NCBI RefSeq assembly: GCF_018736045.1
Contig: NZ_CP076133.1
Span: forward strand, 1,612,001 to 1,676,000
Direction: 5' to 3'
Length of the DNA stretch: 64,000 nucleotides
Source of the DNA: Flammeovirga yaeyamensis
Lineage (GTDB): Bacteria; Bacteroidota; Bacteroidia; Cytophagales; Flammeovirgaceae
Positions 38,078-48,691 of this stretch are shown here, one piece after another. The notes under the pieces were generated by a model that was given only the letters and a program-made list of their open reading frames with translations, searched no databases and was not told the DNA's origin. The first letter of the stretch is position 1, and each line of letters opens with the position of its first letter. The translations under genes and the position numbers were made by a program.

Positions 38078-39043
38078 TTACAATGAGTTTTCCTTCACCC
38101 ATTTTATTAACTCATCTTTTTCAGTAAATGCCATACCTGTCACCGTATCTGCAGCACCATAATAAACAGCAATTCTTCCTGTTTCTTCATCATGTAATGC
38201 AGCACAAGGGAACACTACATTTGGCACATCTCCCATACACTCGTATTGAGTCTCAGGAGTTAATAGATAAGATTGAGATCTGTATTTTACTTTCCAAGGC
38301 TCTTCTATATCTAAAATAGCAGCACCCATAGCATATACATATCCATTACAAGAACGAAGTACCCCATGGTAAATCATTAACCAACCTTCTTCTGTTTCAA
38401 TTGGAATAGGACCTGCTCCTATTTTCATACATTGCCAGGCAGATTCTTCAAATGGTGCGGGCGACATCACATGTCTATGTTCTCCCCAGAATTTCATGTC
38501 TGGTGATTGTGAAATAAAGATATCTCCAAAAGGTGTATGTCCAGTATCTGATGGTCTAGAAAGCATCACATATTTATCGTTGATCTTTCTTGGGAACATC
38601 ACGCCATTTCTATTGTATGGAAGAAATGCATTTTCACATTGGTGGAATGTTTTGAAATCAAATGTATAGCCAATACCAATAGTTGGCCCATGATAACCAT
38701 TACACCAAGTCACCCAATACCTATCTTCTATCCAAACTACTCTCGGATCATATTTATAATCAGAATGAATCATGTCTGTATTTCCAGAAACCCATTCTAT
38801 TGGTAATTCTTCTATTTTCCAATTAATGCCATCTTCACTAAATCCAGCATGAATATTCATTCTTCTGCATTTATCATCACAACGGAAAACACCTGCATAG
38901 GCTCCATCGAATTCTACAACTGCACTATTGAAAATACTATTTGAATTGGCTATTGCATTTCTAGGAATAACAGGGTTTTGGGAATAACGCCACATGACGT
39001 CTTTTGAACCTTCTGGACGAGGTTCCCATGGGAAGTTTTTCAT
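38078..39043 (-). CDS. GH130 mannoside phosphorylase (Man-GlcNAc/mannooligosaccharide type)
   Basis: A 321-residue cytosolic GH130 enzyme with no signal peptide. From memory it follows the GH130 subfamily 2 phosphorylases almost segment by segment: [29 protein letters not shown] with Asp99 (the expected catalytic acid), [58 protein letters not shown] and [14 protein letters not shown]. Those enzymes phosphorolyse Man-beta-1,4-GlcNAc or mannooligosaccharides to mannose-1-phosphate. Some GH130 members instead hydrolyse beta-1,2-mannosides, so activity needs testing. It is the last gene of a unit with the SSS symporter (11 bp) and the Gfo/Idh protein. Confidence 0.9.
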   Translation of the reverse strand: MKNFPWEPRPEGSKDVMWRYSQNPVIPRNAIANSNSIFNSAVVEFDGAYAGVFRCDDKCRRMNIHAGFSEDGINWKIEELPIEWVSGNTDMIHSDYKYDPRVVWIEDRYWVTWCNGYHGPTIGIGYTFDFKTFHQCENAFLPYNRNGVMFPRKINDKYVMLSRPSDTGHTPFGDIFISQSPDMKFWGEHRHVMSPAPFEESAWQCMKIGAGPIPIETEEGWLMIYHGVLRSCNGYVYAMGAAILDIEEPWKVKYRSQSYLLTPETQYECMGDVPNVVFPCAALHDEETGRIAVYYGAADTVTGMAFTEKDELIKWVKENSL

Positions 39044-39054
39044 TTTCTTATTTA

Positions 39055-40941
39055 TTAATTGGTATAAACTAGTTCTTTTTTGTTCTCAAGAAGTTCAAGT
39101 GTTTCCTCCATATCCTCTGGATAATCTTCCATTTTGTCGTACCACTTGTATTTTAGCCAAGCCATTGTGCCTAACATCAATAATAAGGATAAAGATACGG
39201 CAGAAAAATCTCTGATAATAATGTATACTGGAATCAAATGAAGGCTCAATTGCCATATTGCACCTACCGCACAATTGACCATATCTCTCTTGAAATCTTT
39301 ATTGGCCTGGAAGTTAGGATTTAATGCTTTACATTTCTCTGAAATTGGTTTCCAAAGTCCCCAAGGTCTAACAGTAATATAAAATCTCATTAACGTTTCA
39401 TCGTCTTCTGGTTTAGTCAATAATGATCCGATAATGGATGCAGATAACGATATCAAGAAGATTATTGGGAATGCAGCTATACCACTTAACTCACTAAATA
39501 GTAAGGGGACGGTAACAGCTGATAATAACCCGAAGATCATTCCATAGAAATAACCAAATCCATTGAATCTCCACCAAACCCATTTCAATAAATTGGCAGC
39601 GGTATATCCTCCGAATAGTGCTGCAACAATCCATTTTAGGATACCATCGATGCTTTGGACAAATAATCCAGCCATCATACCTACTACTACTACAGCAAAT
39701 GATGCGATATAAGACATTCTTACCAATTGTTTGTCTGTAGCATCAGGCATAAAATATTTCTTGATGATATCATTTACTATATAAGCTGGACCAGCATTTA
39801 CGTTGGCAGCAAAAGTTGACATGAAAGCCGAGATTAACCCTGCAAGTAATAATCCTTTTAATCCAACGGGTATGAAATTCTGAATGGCATAAGGTAAGAC
39901 TAACTCAAAATCAATAGCTCCATTGCTTGAGGCAAATTGAGGTGATAAATACACCAATCCAATAACTGCCAATCCCATGATCATCAAATATCTTGGGATG
40001 AACAATGCTAAGGATACTATACCCGACATCTTAGCAGCATCTTTTGGTGTTTCTGTCGCCATAATACGTTGCATATCATAACTTGGCACTGGACCTGCGA
40101 TGCTGACTAACACACCTTTGAATATCATCATCATCATTAGAGACCCAAAAAGGCTATAGCCATCCGATTCAATTTTATCATTTACAGCAGGAATTAAATT
40201 CCCCCAGTCTAAGTTCATTTTCCATTCGAATGCTAACGAAGACCAGCCATCAGGTACAACAGCTGCAATTTGTTCCGCACTCACCATATTCATAGCAATA
40301 ATTCCAACAACGATACAAGCCACTGTCATTACAATAAACTGAATTAATTCTGTCATTACTACAGAGTACATACCACCTTTCACCACATAAATTGTAGTGA
40401 GTGCCATAATCAAGGCGGCATACATTTTTGAAGAAGGAATCTCTAAACCAAATATAGTGGTACTTAAATCCCATGGTAAGAATAGGGTGGCAAATTTCCC
40501 AATTCCTTCGAAACCATAGGCGATAAAACCAATTACTGCAATGATAGCAAAGATGACTACTACAATATGTGATAATTCAGATCCACGACCTTTGCCAAAT
40601 CGAGTTTTGAGCCACTCTGCTCCGGTCATCACATTTGATCTTCTGAGCCAAATCGCTAAGAAAACCATTAAAAAAATCTGATTCCAAACGGGCCATAGCC
40701 ATGGAATAAAAACCGATTTAACTCCATAAATGAAGCCCAAAGATACCATCCACATGGTGCCGGTAATATCAAACATTCCCGACGCATTGGATAAACCTAA
40801 AATATACCATGGTATCGTTTTTCCTCCTAGAAAATAACTATCCAGGTTTTTTGAAGCTTGTTTTGATATAAAATATCCGATCATCACCGTAAGGATTATA
40901 TACCCGATAATGATACTGATATCGATAATGTGTAAGTTCAT
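39055..40941 (-). CDS. Sodium:solute symporter (SSS family)
   Basis: A 628-residue polytopic inner-membrane transporter. The SSS pattern includes [45 protein letters not shown] (about 10-55), [10 protein letters not shown], and [38 protein letters not shown]-like text (about 358-395), the core sodium-site helix. It probably brings a small sugar across the inner membrane with Na+. Being sandwiched by 11 bp and 1 bp spacings between GH130 and the Gfo/Idh gene, its likely cargo is the GH130 substrate, for example Man-GlcNAc or mannobiose. Confidence 0.9.
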   Translation of the reverse strand: MNLHIIDISIIIGYIILTVMIGYFISKQASKNLDSYFLGGKTIPWYILGLSNASGMFDITGTMWMVSLGFIYGVKSVFIPWLWPVWNQIFLMVFLAIWLRRSNVMTGAEWLKTRFGKGRGSELSHIVVVIFAIIAVIGFIAYGFEGIGKFATLFLPWDLSTTIFGLEIPSSKMYAALIMALTTIYVVKGGMYSVVMTELIQFIVMTVACIVVGIIAMNMVSAEQIAAVVPDGWSSLAFEWKMNLDWGNLIPAVNDKIESDGYSLFGSLMMMMIFKGVLVSIAGPVPSYDMQRIMATETPKDAAKMSGIVSLALFIPRYLMIMGLAVIGLVYLSPQFASSNGAIDFELVLPYAIQNFIPVGLKGLLLAGLISAFMSTFAANVNAGPAYIVNDIIKKYFMPDATDKQLVRMSYIASFAVVVVGMMAGLFVQSIDGILKWIVAALFGGYTAANLLKWVWWRFNGFGYFYGMIFGLLSAVTVPLLFSELSGIAAFPIIFLISLSASIIGSLLTKPEDDETLMRFYITVRPWGLWKPISEKCKALNPNFQANKDFKRDMVNCAVGAIWQLSLHLIPVYIIIRDFSAVSLSLLLMLGTMAWLKYKWYDKMEDYPEDMEETLELLENKKELVYTN

Positions 40942-40942
40942 A

Positions 40943-42037
40943 TTAGTTTAGTTTTATTTCTTTATGGCTTTTAGCACTCTTTCTAGCCGCGTCTAAGATC
41001 TCCACTACAATCATGTTATTCTCTAAAGAGGATAAGTTGTAGGGAGTCACTTTAATTTCTTTATTGATGATAGCAGCAAAGTAGGAAAATGGGTTATTGT
41101 ATGGGTATGACCTCTCTTTGATATGAAAATCTTCACGGTCATATGTATTGTATCCAGTAGATATTTTGATGTTCACATCTTGATGATTCTCCGCCGTAAT
41201 CACTCCCTTCTCACCATACACTTCCATATCTTTTCTACCAATTGGCCAGTTCCAAGAACCTTGCACTACCCCAACTTGATCTTTGTATTTTAAGATGATA
41301 ATGGATTCATCATCTACATTTGGATTATTTTCTTTCTGAAGTTGTGAGGTAACAGCCGTTACACTTAGCGGTTTTTCACCTTTATTTAACCACGTCATCA
41401 GATTAGCACCATAGCAACCGAAATCTATAATAGCACCACCTCCATTTAATTTAGGGTCAGTCAACCAGCTTAAAAATTCTTTCTCCACACCAATCTTCTT
41501 CGGGCCTTTATGACCATCATTCACCATCACTTTCTTTACCTCACCAACAGCGCCTTTCTGTACCTCTTCGTATAGTTTTTCATGTGATCCATACCAAGTA
41601 GTTTCATAGTTGGTTAATAATTCAATCTTATACTTATCTGCTAACGCTTTCATTTTCTTAGCATGATCCATGTTTACAGCTAACGGTTTTTCAACCATCA
41701 CATGAATTCCTCTTGGAGCACACAATTCAACAATTTTTAGATGATCGTAGATATTACCAAAACCAAGAACAGCATCTGGCTTTGTCTTATCTAACATTTC
41801 TTCCAAATCCGAATACATTATTGATTGATCAATACCATACATTTTTTGATAACGATCTACCAATTCAGTATTTGATTCAGCAATTCCAACAATAACAATA
41901 TCCTTATTGTTTTTATCACCTAACAAACCATGTACGTGACCGTGAGTCATGCCCGCCACCCCAATTTTAATAGGATTTTGAGCAACTAGATTCGTCACTC
42001 CAAGTAAAAGAATTAGATAAGTAATTAAAGATCTCAT
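40943..42037 (-). CDS. Exported Gfo/Idh/MocA-type oxidoreductase
   Basis: A 364-residue NAD(P)-dependent oxidoreductase-fold protein with a Sec signal ending NLVAQ (residue 20), so it acts outside the cytoplasm. The Rossmann start is IKIGVAGMTHGHVHG (23-37), where the usual GxGxxG is altered, as in the THGHV subgroup. VEKPLAVN (about 116-123) is the conserved catalytic-Lys motif, and GGGAIIDFGCYGANL is also family-typical. Exported members with tightly bound NAD include GH109 glycosidases and enzymes of 3-keto-glycoside pathways. It is the first gene of the three-gene unit with the symporter and GH130. Substrate unknown. Confidence 0.85.
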   Translation of the reverse strand: MRSLITYLILLLGVTNLVAQNPIKIGVAGMTHGHVHGLLGDKNNKDIVIVGIAESNTELVDRYQKMYGIDQSIMYSDLEEMLDKTKPDAVLGFGNIYDHLKIVELCAPRGIHVMVEKPLAVNMDHAKKMKALADKYKIELLTNYETTWYGSHEKLYEEVQKGAVGEVKKVMVNDGHKGPKKIGVEKEFLSWLTDPKLNGGGAIIDFGCYGANLMTWLNKGEKPLSVTAVTSQLQKENNPNVDDESIIILKYKDQVGVVQGSWNWPIGRKDMEVYGEKGVITAENHQDVNIKISTGYNTYDREDFHIKERSYPYNNPFSYFAAIINKEIKVTPYNLSSLENNMIVVEILDAARKSAKSHKEIKLN

Positions 42038-42058
42038 TTCGTAATTGTATTTTAAATT

Positions 42059-42266
42059 AAAAATGAAAAGTTAAAAATGAAAAACGTAGTTAGTTGTGAT
42101 ATTTTGGAGAAGTATGAAGCTTTACAGTTATAAATTTACTTTAATTATCAAGCTAAAGGTATATTTTATTCATAAGCTCTGTTAATTAACATACTATCTT
42201 CGCCTACAAACCAAAATGAACGTCCCCCTAACATTTCACGTTTTTCATTTTTAACTTTTCATTTTT
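42059..42266. repeat. 29-bp perfect inverted repeat pair flanking 150 bp
   Basis: The left arm at 42059-42087 and right arm at 42238-42266 are exact reverse complements. Each arm is itself two near copies of a 14-bp unit starting AAAAATGAAAA. The 150 bp between carries no gene. The element fills most of the 288-bp gap between the susD stop and the Gfo/Idh start; it could be MITE-like or fold the transcript. Confidence 0.8.
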
Positions 42267-42276
42267 CAAAGCTTTT

Positions 42277-42300
42277 AAGGAAGAAGAAATTCTCCTCCTC
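42277..42300 (-). terminator. Possible terminator after susD
   Basis: Imperfect stem, GGAGGA with TTCTTCC on the minus strand including one G-T pair, followed by TTAAAAG. It lies about 25 bp past the susD stop. Weak. Confidence 0.35.
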
Positions 42301-42325
42301 CCCTAAACTCTCAAATAACCCACAG

Positions 42326-43939
42326 TTAGTCCACGTCCCACCAAACACTCACATCAATACCATCACCTTGACCTTGGTTGTTATTCGGGTCTAAAGCGTT
42401 TCTTGCATTAATAGTAATTTCTGATTCTGTGTATGGAAGTTTTTTAATGAACCCGTTGGTTAAGTTGATGCCAGAATCATTTTGTTTGATTGGCATTAAC
42501 TTAGGGAAGTCAGTTCTTCTTACTTCTGCCCAAGCCTCACAACCATCAGGGTAGTTAGCAATCCATTTTTGAGTTTGGATGTTTTGTATTTCAGCACCTG
42601 TAAATGTTGGAAGACCTTTGATGTACTCTTCGATATCCATTTTTGCAGGGTCAGCTCCTGATAAGAAGTTTTGAGTTTCTGAAAGGGAACTCAAGTACTC
42701 CCAAGATGCTCGGATACCTTCTTGGTAAGCTGCTTCTGCATTACCTCCCCAACCTAAGTAGGCTGCCTCTGCTTTTAAGAAACATACTTCAGCATAACTC
42801 ATGATTTTGTAACGTGAATCGTTGTTAAACATTGGTCCGATGTTACAGTTATCACCAGGGTTATTTCCTAAAGCTGGAATTTCGTTGGCTGGCAAACCAT
42901 TTTCAACACCTTTGTAGAAGGATACAGTATATAGATTTTCGTCATTTAAGTTTTTTGCATAATTAAAATCAGTCAAACGTCCCTCTTCATTTAGTTTGAT
43001 ATAACTCTGAAGTGTTTCTTCGTTTACATCATTATGAGTCACTTTAGTGAAGTATAAATACATTCTCGGGTCAGTGATTGTAGAACTCGTCTCTGTCAAT
43101 TGCTTTTGCATCGTTCTACTCATTCTGAATTCATTCCACCAAGCCACTTCAAATAAAGGGTGACCTCTCATGTAACTATGTGGATCTGTCATCACCGACG
43201 CATTATCAGAATTAGAGGCCATCAAATCTCTTGATAAAGCTAACGTTCCATACTTTCTTCCCAATTCTGGATCAACTTTACTTACACGAACTGCATAACG
43301 CAACATCAATGAGTTAGCTAATTGTTTCCACTTTTGAAGATCTCCACCATAGATTACATCCTCAGACCCATAGCTAGCTTGATCAGTAAACTGACCTAAC
43401 ATAATGTAAGCAGAGTCTAATCCATTCAAGACACTATTGTAAATAAATTCTTGAGAATCATATTTTGGATAATCATAACCACGACCACCTTCAGTATATG
43501 GCATATCACCAATCTGATCCGTCGTTCTAGCCGATGATAATTCGTATTGAATTCTCGCTATCCAATAATGATTATCGTAACCCGGATATTTCTTGGAATA
43601 CTTTTTAATATCATCATACATACGAGTTGCTTCCCAATATTGCGTACGGAAGTAACCATAATCGATCCATCCCAAGTTCATGATGTAACGACCAGATGAG
43701 AAGTAATTGGTCGTATTCGCAAAATATTGAGAATATAAACTAGAGTATAATGTGTAAGCTTGTTGGTAACGCGACCATTCTGCAATGTTACCGTTAACTA
43801 GCAAGTTACCAATCGCCATGTTCGGTGGAATCTCTGTTGGCTCTACCGGATTGGTGTTCATTTCGTCGAATTTATCTGTACAAGAGAAGGCAATTGCACA
43901 AAGAAATAAAGCGATATATTTATTTAAATTTTTGATCAT
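42326..43939 (-). CDS. SusD/RagB-family outer-membrane glycan-binding lipoprotein
   Basis: A 537-residue lipoprotein (Cys20 after IAFS) of the SusD-like family. It has the helical pattern WEATRMYDDIKKYSKKYPGYDNHYWIARIQYELSSARTTDQIGDMPYTEGG (about 105-160), the TPR-like scaffold, and the late segments SYAEVCFLKAEAAYLGWGGNAEAAYQEGIRASWEYL and WIANYPDGCEAWAEVRRTDFP. It is the surface lid of the SusCD importer, capturing oligosaccharides. It lies 12 bp after the susC gene, so one transcript. Ligand is inferred from nearby mannosidases, not from the protein. Confidence 0.93.
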   Translation of the reverse strand: MIKNLNKYIALFLCAIAFSCTDKFDEMNTNPVEPTEIPPNMAIGNLLVNGNIAEWSRYQQAYTLYSSLYSQYFANTTNYFSSGRYIMNLGWIDYGYFRTQYWEATRMYDDIKKYSKKYPGYDNHYWIARIQYELSSARTTDQIGDMPYTEGGRGYDYPKYDSQEFIYNSVLNGLDSAYIMLGQFTDQASYGSEDVIYGGDLQKWKQLANSLMLRYAVRVSKVDPELGRKYGTLALSRDLMASNSDNASVMTDPHSYMRGHPLFEVAWWNEFRMSRTMQKQLTETSSTITDPRMYLYFTKVTHNDVNEETLQSYIKLNEEGRLTDFNYAKNLNDENLYTVSFYKGVENGLPANEIPALGNNPGDNCNIGPMFNNDSRYKIMSYAEVCFLKAEAAYLGWGGNAEAAYQEGIRASWEYLSSLSETQNFLSGADPAKMDIEEYIKGLPTFTGAEIQNIQTQKWIANYPDGCEAWAEVRRTDFPKLMPIKQNDSGINLTNGFIKKLPYTESEITINARNALDPNNNQGQGDGIDVSVWWDVD

Positions 43940-43951
43940 GATTTCTTAAGC

Positions 43952-46900
43952 TTAGAATACAACATTCACGTTAAAACCAAAGTTTCTTGTCATTGGATAT
44001 CCACCCATCTCAATACCTCTGTATCCATCTGTTGGACCTGCATAAGATTCTGGTGATGTACCCGGCATGTTCGTTTTGAAGTAGAATAAGTTTCTACCTA
44101 CTGCCGATACTCTTACTTTTTCTAAGAACATGTTCTGCAACCAAGCAGATGGCAAGCTATAACCTACCGACAACTCTCTAAGTGATACATAACTTGCATC
44201 GTAGATAAACTCAGATCCTACTGCATTCGCTCCACCTTCATGGTTCCAATATTGTTCAGAAGAAATCTGCACATCGTTTGGTTGACCTGTTTCAGCATTT
44301 ACGCCTTCAACTACCATTGTTCCATCCCGACCTGCCAATGTTCTTTCTCCAGTACCTTGAAGTGACCCAATTGCATCTGTGTAAGAATAAATCTCTCCAC
44401 CTTTCTTATAATCGATTTGAGCTCTCAATGACCAGTTTTTATATTGAACTGATGTATTGATAGATCCCATAAAATCAGGCTGGATATTACCAATTACTTC
44501 CGGAGTATTTGATGTTAACGGCAGACCATCGTCTCCAATCATTTTGTTTCCGTTTTCATCATAAACAAATGATCTTGTTGATCTAATGTTACCGTAATCC
44601 TGACCTTCTTGAGCAACGATTGTCACACCATTTACAGAAGCCATTTCATACGTCTCTACACCATCAGCTAACTGATTTACATAAGTTCTGTTCTTAGAGA
44701 AGTTCATCCCGATATCCCATTTAAAATTATCTTTTTCAATAGCAGTCACGTTCATCATGAATTCAAAACCTCTGTTTTCAACATCACCAGCATTAATAAT
44801 CTTATGAGAATATCCTGAAGACGATGTCATTGGAACTGTTAAGATTTGGTTGAATGTATTCGATTGATACACCGTAAAGTCCATGTACACACGGTTATTA
44901 AAGAATCTCATCTCTGCACCCGCTTCTTTTGATACGGTTTCTTCCGGCATCAATCCTTCTAGTGGCATCTGTAAAGGAGCCTCTACCAAAGGACCACCTG
45001 CACCTTGTTGCACTCTGTAAGTACCTGCCAACATATATGGATCAGTATCATTACCCACTTTTGCAACTGCAGCTCTCACTTTCAAATACGTCATCCAATC
45101 TGGAAGCTTCGTATTCAAATCTTCCAGCATGTCGCTTACTACTAAAGAACCTGCAATTGATGGATAGAAATACGATCTGTTTTCAGCAGGAAGTGTCGAC
45201 GACCAGTCATTACGTGCTGTCCAGTCTAAGAATACATAGTTTCTAAAGCTAAACTGACCAAAAGCGAAGACCGATTGGATCGATTTCTCGTAGAACGATT
45301 GTCTGTTCACAACGGCCATTGAGTTAGGAATTGACCATAATCCAGGTACAATTTGTCCGATACCTTCGTTACCCATTCCAGAACGCTGTTGATACATATT
45401 GTTGGCACCAATACTAGCACTCACACCCCAATCACCAAATTGTTTATTCGCATTTAGCATCACGTCCGAGTTCATTTCCATCACATTGTATTGATCAAGA
45501 ATGTACTTCTTATCCGTCATAGTTTCGTTTGATGGAAGGTCTCTTGTCTCTCTTCTCTCTGCATAGTAATCCAAACCAGATTTAGCAGATAAACTCAACC
45601 AATCATTAAATTGATATCCAGCCGATAACATAGTTACGAAGCGATCTCTCTCTGCATTGTTTATTGAGGCATTATAATCTTGCCAGTAAGGGTTAATATA
45701 TTGAGAAGATAATCCTGACCAGTTCAACTGATGACCGTACACTGGATGTATGTAATTGTTTTTGATATCGTTTGTCTGAATACTTCTTGGCATTTGAACA
45801 AACTGATTCACCGTACCATTATAACCTTGGGCAGGAGAACCTTCTTCTCTATGGCTGATGTAGTTAAACTTACCATTCAAAGTAAACTTATCTGTTTTTA
45901 AACCACCTTGGAAATCAATAGAGTTTTTATTTAGCGATTGAGATGGGAAAATACCATTCGTTCTTTGATCCATAAACGATACTCTGAAAGTTGCTAGATC
46001 ATTACCACCAGAAACTGCCACGTTATTCGCTACAGAAGAACCTGTTTGGAAATAATCTTCCCATTGGTTATTCACAGAGTAAGGTGTTTGCAATGAAGGA
46101 TCTACCCAACTTTGAACCATTTGTCCGTCCATTGGTGCTCCCCAGCTACCCATTGCATTTGTATCTACTTGTCCATTGGTACCTTGACCGTAAGTATCTT
46201 GCATATTGTAGAAAGATTGTACCTGCTCGAACATAACGTTGGCATTGTACTCTACCTTCACTCCTTTCTGTGCTTTACCTTTTTTAGTAGTAATGATAAT
46301 CGCACCGTTTTGGGCACGAGAACCATATAAGGCTGCGGCGTTTGGTCCTTTCAGTACTGAAATACTTTCAATATCTTCAGGGTTGATATCAGATACACCA
46401 CCATCGGCAATAGATCCACCCCATTCTGGTCCGTCATCTGGGTTAGAAATCTGATTCATACTCTGACTATTGATCGGCACACCATCCACTACCCAAAGAG
46501 GTTCGTTATTACCAGAAATTGAACTCGATCCACGAACACGAACAGATACTGATCCACCCAAACCACCAGATGGGTTCACTTGTACACCAGCAATCTTACC
46601 TGAAAGGTTCGCTCCAAGGTTAGTCGTTCTTGTATCAGTTAATTCATCTTGTTTTACTTCCTGAACTGAATAACCAATTGATTTCTTCTCTTTCTCAATA
46701 CCAAATGCAGTAACCACCACTTCTTCAAGCTCGTCTACTTGTGGTTGCAATTTGATATTAATTACAGATTGTGTTCCTACTTTTACTTCCTGATCGATGT
46801 AACCAACGAAGCTAAATACAAGCACATCTTCATCAGAAACATTTAAATTGAACTTACCTTCTAAATCAGTAATTGCTCCTTTATCCCTTCCTTTTATCAC

Positions 46901-47359
46901 CACGTTTACACCTGGCAATGGGAAATCTGTTTCATCAGTAATTGTACCTGATACTTGACGTTTCTCTTGATCTAAAGTCATTATAGAAACTTCGTTTTCA
47001 GCTACTGCTTTAAAAACCAGTACCTGATCACCGATGATTTTAAATGACAATCCCGTATCTCTTAAAACTGAGGTCATGATCTCCTCTATCGATGCCTCTT
47101 GATAATCAAAATCTGTCGTGAGTGCTACATTTACATCACTGGAATTGTAAAAAATCTTATAGCCCGTTTTTTCTCTTACCTCTTTAAAAGCAGATTTCAA
47201 CGTCTGACCTTGCTCAAGGACTGTATCAAAGTCGTTGGCTAAAGTCGTTAGTGGGGCTCCCCCTAAAAGTGATGCTACCAATACCGAGGTAATAGCTTTC
47301 CTAGTACCAATTCGACAATTAGATTGGAATTGGCTCAAATTGTTAAAGTTCCATTTCAT
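43952..47359 (-). CDS. SusC-like TonB-dependent transporter with STN signalling domain
   Basis: An 1,135-residue outer-membrane importer. In order: signal region, an STN domain (about 50-115, FDTVLEQGQTLKSAFKEVREKTGYKI), a carboxypeptidase-D-like strand domain (about 133-210), a TonB box/plug (VVVTAFGIEKEKKSIGYSVQEV, then VRGSSSISGNNEPLWVVDGVPI) and a 22-strand barrel ending in FGFNVNVVF. The STN domain is the part that contacts a FecR-type anti-sigma factor, and such a gene lies directly upstream with its ECF sigma factor. The pair imports a TonB-dependent oligosaccharide with SusD and reports its presence to transcription. Substrate inferred from context only. Confidence 0.94.
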   Translation of the reverse strand: MKWNFNNLSQFQSNCRIGTRKAITSVLVASLLGGAPLTTLANDFDTVLEQGQTLKSAFKEVREKTGYKIFYNSSDVNVALTTDFDYQEASIEEIMTSVLRDTGLSFKIIGDQVLVFKAVAENEVSIMTLDQEKRQVSGTITDETDFPLPGVNVVIKGRDKGAITDLEGKFNLNVSDEDVLVFSFVGYIDQEVKVGTQSVINIKLQPQVDELEEVVVTAFGIEKEKKSIGYSVQEVKQDELTDTRTTNLGANLSGKIAGVQVNPSGGLGGSVSVRVRGSSSISGNNEPLWVVDGVPINSQSMNQISNPDDGPEWGGSIADGGVSDINPEDIESISVLKGPNAAALYGSRAQNGAIIITTKKGKAQKGVKVEYNANVMFEQVQSFYNMQDTYGQGTNGQVDTNAMGSWGAPMDGQMVQSWVDPSLQTPYSVNNQWEDYFQTGSSVANNVAVSGGNDLATFRVSFMDQRTNGIFPSQSLNKNSIDFQGGLKTDKFTLNGKFNYISHREEGSPAQGYNGTVNQFVQMPRSIQTNDIKNNYIHPVYGHQLNWSGLSSQYINPYWQDYNASINNAERDRFVTMLSAGYQFNDWLSLSAKSGLDYYAERRETRDLPSNETMTDKKYILDQYNVMEMNSDVMLNANKQFGDWGVSASIGANNMYQQRSGMGNEGIGQIVPGLWSIPNSMAVVNRQSFYEKSIQSVFAFGQFSFRNYVFLDWTARNDWSSTLPAENRSYFYPSIAGSLVVSDMLEDLNTKLPDWMTYLKVRAAVAKVGNDTDPYMLAGTYRVQQGAGGPLVEAPLQMPLEGLMPEETVSKEAGAEMRFFNNRVYMDFTVYQSNTFNQILTVPMTSSSGYSHKIINAGDVENRGFEFMMNVTAIEKDNFKWDIGMNFSKNRTYVNQLADGVETYEMASVNGVTIVAQEGQDYGNIRSTRSFVYDENGNKMIGDDGLPLTSNTPEVIGNIQPDFMGSINTSVQYKNWSLRAQIDYKKGGEIYSYTDAIGSLQGTGERTLAGRDGTMVVEGVNAETGQPNDVQISSEQYWNHEGGANAVGSEFIYDASYVSLRELSVGYSLPSAWLQNMFLEKVRVSAVGRNLFYFKTNMPGTSPESYAGPTDGYRGIEMGGYPMTRNFGFNVNVVF

Positions 47360-47496
47360 AACTATTCTTTTCTGATTAGCTGAAGTGTTGAATAATCAGA
47401 GCGATTAGGTTAAATAAGTAATAATTTAATCTTGCTCGTTAAGTTTAACAGGGGTTTCAATCGTTAGATATCAGTTAGTTTGAAACCGAAAGTGAT

Positions 47497-47514
47497 GGCG
47501 GAACTACCTCCGCC
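47497..47514 (-). terminator. Hairpin between fecR and susC
   Basis: GGCGGA / TCCGCC stem with a 6-nt loop, 10 bp past the fecR stop. There is no T-run, so it may be a weak terminator, an mRNA stabiliser or a processing signal. Confidence 0.4.
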
Positions 47515-47523
47515 AAGTGTAGT

Positions 47524-48627
47524 TTAGTAAATATTTACGATGTTATTCTTAATAGAATAATTGATGTTATTGGAGGATTTTAATAATGACAATACACTTT
47601 CGATATCATCATTTTTATCAAATTCTCCGCTAAATCTTTGTTGCTGCAACGTTTTGTTGTTATTGGTGATAACGACTCCATACCATCTCTCCAACTTCTT
47701 TTCAAGATCTGGGAAAGAAATATCATCAAAGAGTAAACTTCCTTTTGTCCATGCTACATAAGCCGAGGTATCCACTTCTTTTAATGTCCATTCTTTTCCT
47801 TTTAAAGTAAACTGATCGGAAGGCGACAATTCTGCTGTCTTTTTCCCTTGCATTTCGATGTTTACCTTACCACTCACCAAAGTCGTCTGATCAATGTTAT
47901 CGGACATGTTATCTACATTGAATTTAGTTCCTAATACGACAATATCTGTCGATGTACTCTTTACTCTAAAAGGTTGTTGCTCATTTCTGCTGACATCAAA
48001 AAATGCCTCACCATTTACTTCCACTACTCTTTCTCTCTGACCTTTGAAAGAAGTAGGGAATTTGAATTTTGTTTCAGCAGAAAGCCAAACTTTACTACCA
48101 TCTTCGAGTAATAATTTCACTCTTTTCCCTTTAGGAACAATCACTTCTGTATCTTCTAGTTTTCGATTATTGTAATCTAAAACGTTGATCGTAACTTCCT
48201 CATTTTTAATTGATGAAGATGCATCTGCGATTTGTTCCAAAGGAATAATATCTCCATCGTCTGTTGTCCAAACGACCTCTTGATGTCTTTCGATAGGTGA
48301 AGTAAAATTATGATTGGCATACATAAGAATACCCAATGTAATACAGGCTGCCACCGATGCTACTTTAAGCCATACGTTCCAAATAGCTTTAGGTGTTTTC
48401 TCAGGCTTTTTCTCTAAGAATGATTCCCAACCTTTGTGGGCATCAAACTCGGGAACATAATCGTCTAAATCATTCCAAGTGGCATTCAAGTCATGGTACC
48501 AAGCTTCGTTTTCTGGAGCAGCTGTTCTCCATTCTGTCAAAGCTTTTTCCTCCGAAGAGTTTGCCCTGCCTTGAATCCCTTTAAGGATAAGTTGTTCGAT
48601 ATGTTCTGTATTAGTTGTCATTTTCAC
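47524..48627 (-). CDS. FecR-family anti-sigma factor
   Basis: A 367-residue inner-membrane anti-sigma factor. It has a cytosolic N-terminal helical part (about 1-85), a single membrane helix (VWLKVASVAACITLGILMYA, about 86-105) and a periplasmic FecR domain: VIVPKGKRVKLLLEDGSKVWLSAETKFKFPTSFKGQRERVVEVNGEAFFDV (about 160-213), then a C-terminal DUF4974-like segment (LLFDDISFPDLEKKLERWYGVVI). It should hold the sigma factor encoded next door until SusC signals through its STN domain. Located 164 bp upstream of susC and 64 bp after the sigma gene. Confidence 0.93.
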   Translation of the reverse strand: MKMTTNTEHIEQLILKGIQGRANSSEEKALTEWRTAAPENEAWYHDLNATWNDLDDYVPEFDAHKGWESFLEKKPEKTPKAIWNVWLKVASVAACITLGILMYANHNFTSPIERHQEVVWTTDDGDIIPLEQIADASSSIKNEEVTINVLDYNNRKLEDTEVIVPKGKRVKLLLEDGSKVWLSAETKFKFPTSFKGQRERVVEVNGEAFFDVSRNEQQPFRVKSTSTDIVVLGTKFNVDNMSDNIDQTTLVSGKVNIEMQGKKTAELSPSDQFTLKGKEWTLKEVDTSAYVAWTKGSLLFDDISFPDLEKKLERWYGVVITNNNKTLQQQRFSGEFDKNDDIESVLSLLKSSNNINYSIKNNIVNIY

Positions 48628-48691
48628 ATTTAAATCGGTTCAGCTTTTCAATTCCCTCACTTGAAAATCATATTTAACATTATTTTAGTTT

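Noticed and set aside
42059-42266. CRISPR-like array
   Set aside because: The 14-bp units are only doubled inside each arm, and the arms are inverted, with no spacer series or cas genes.
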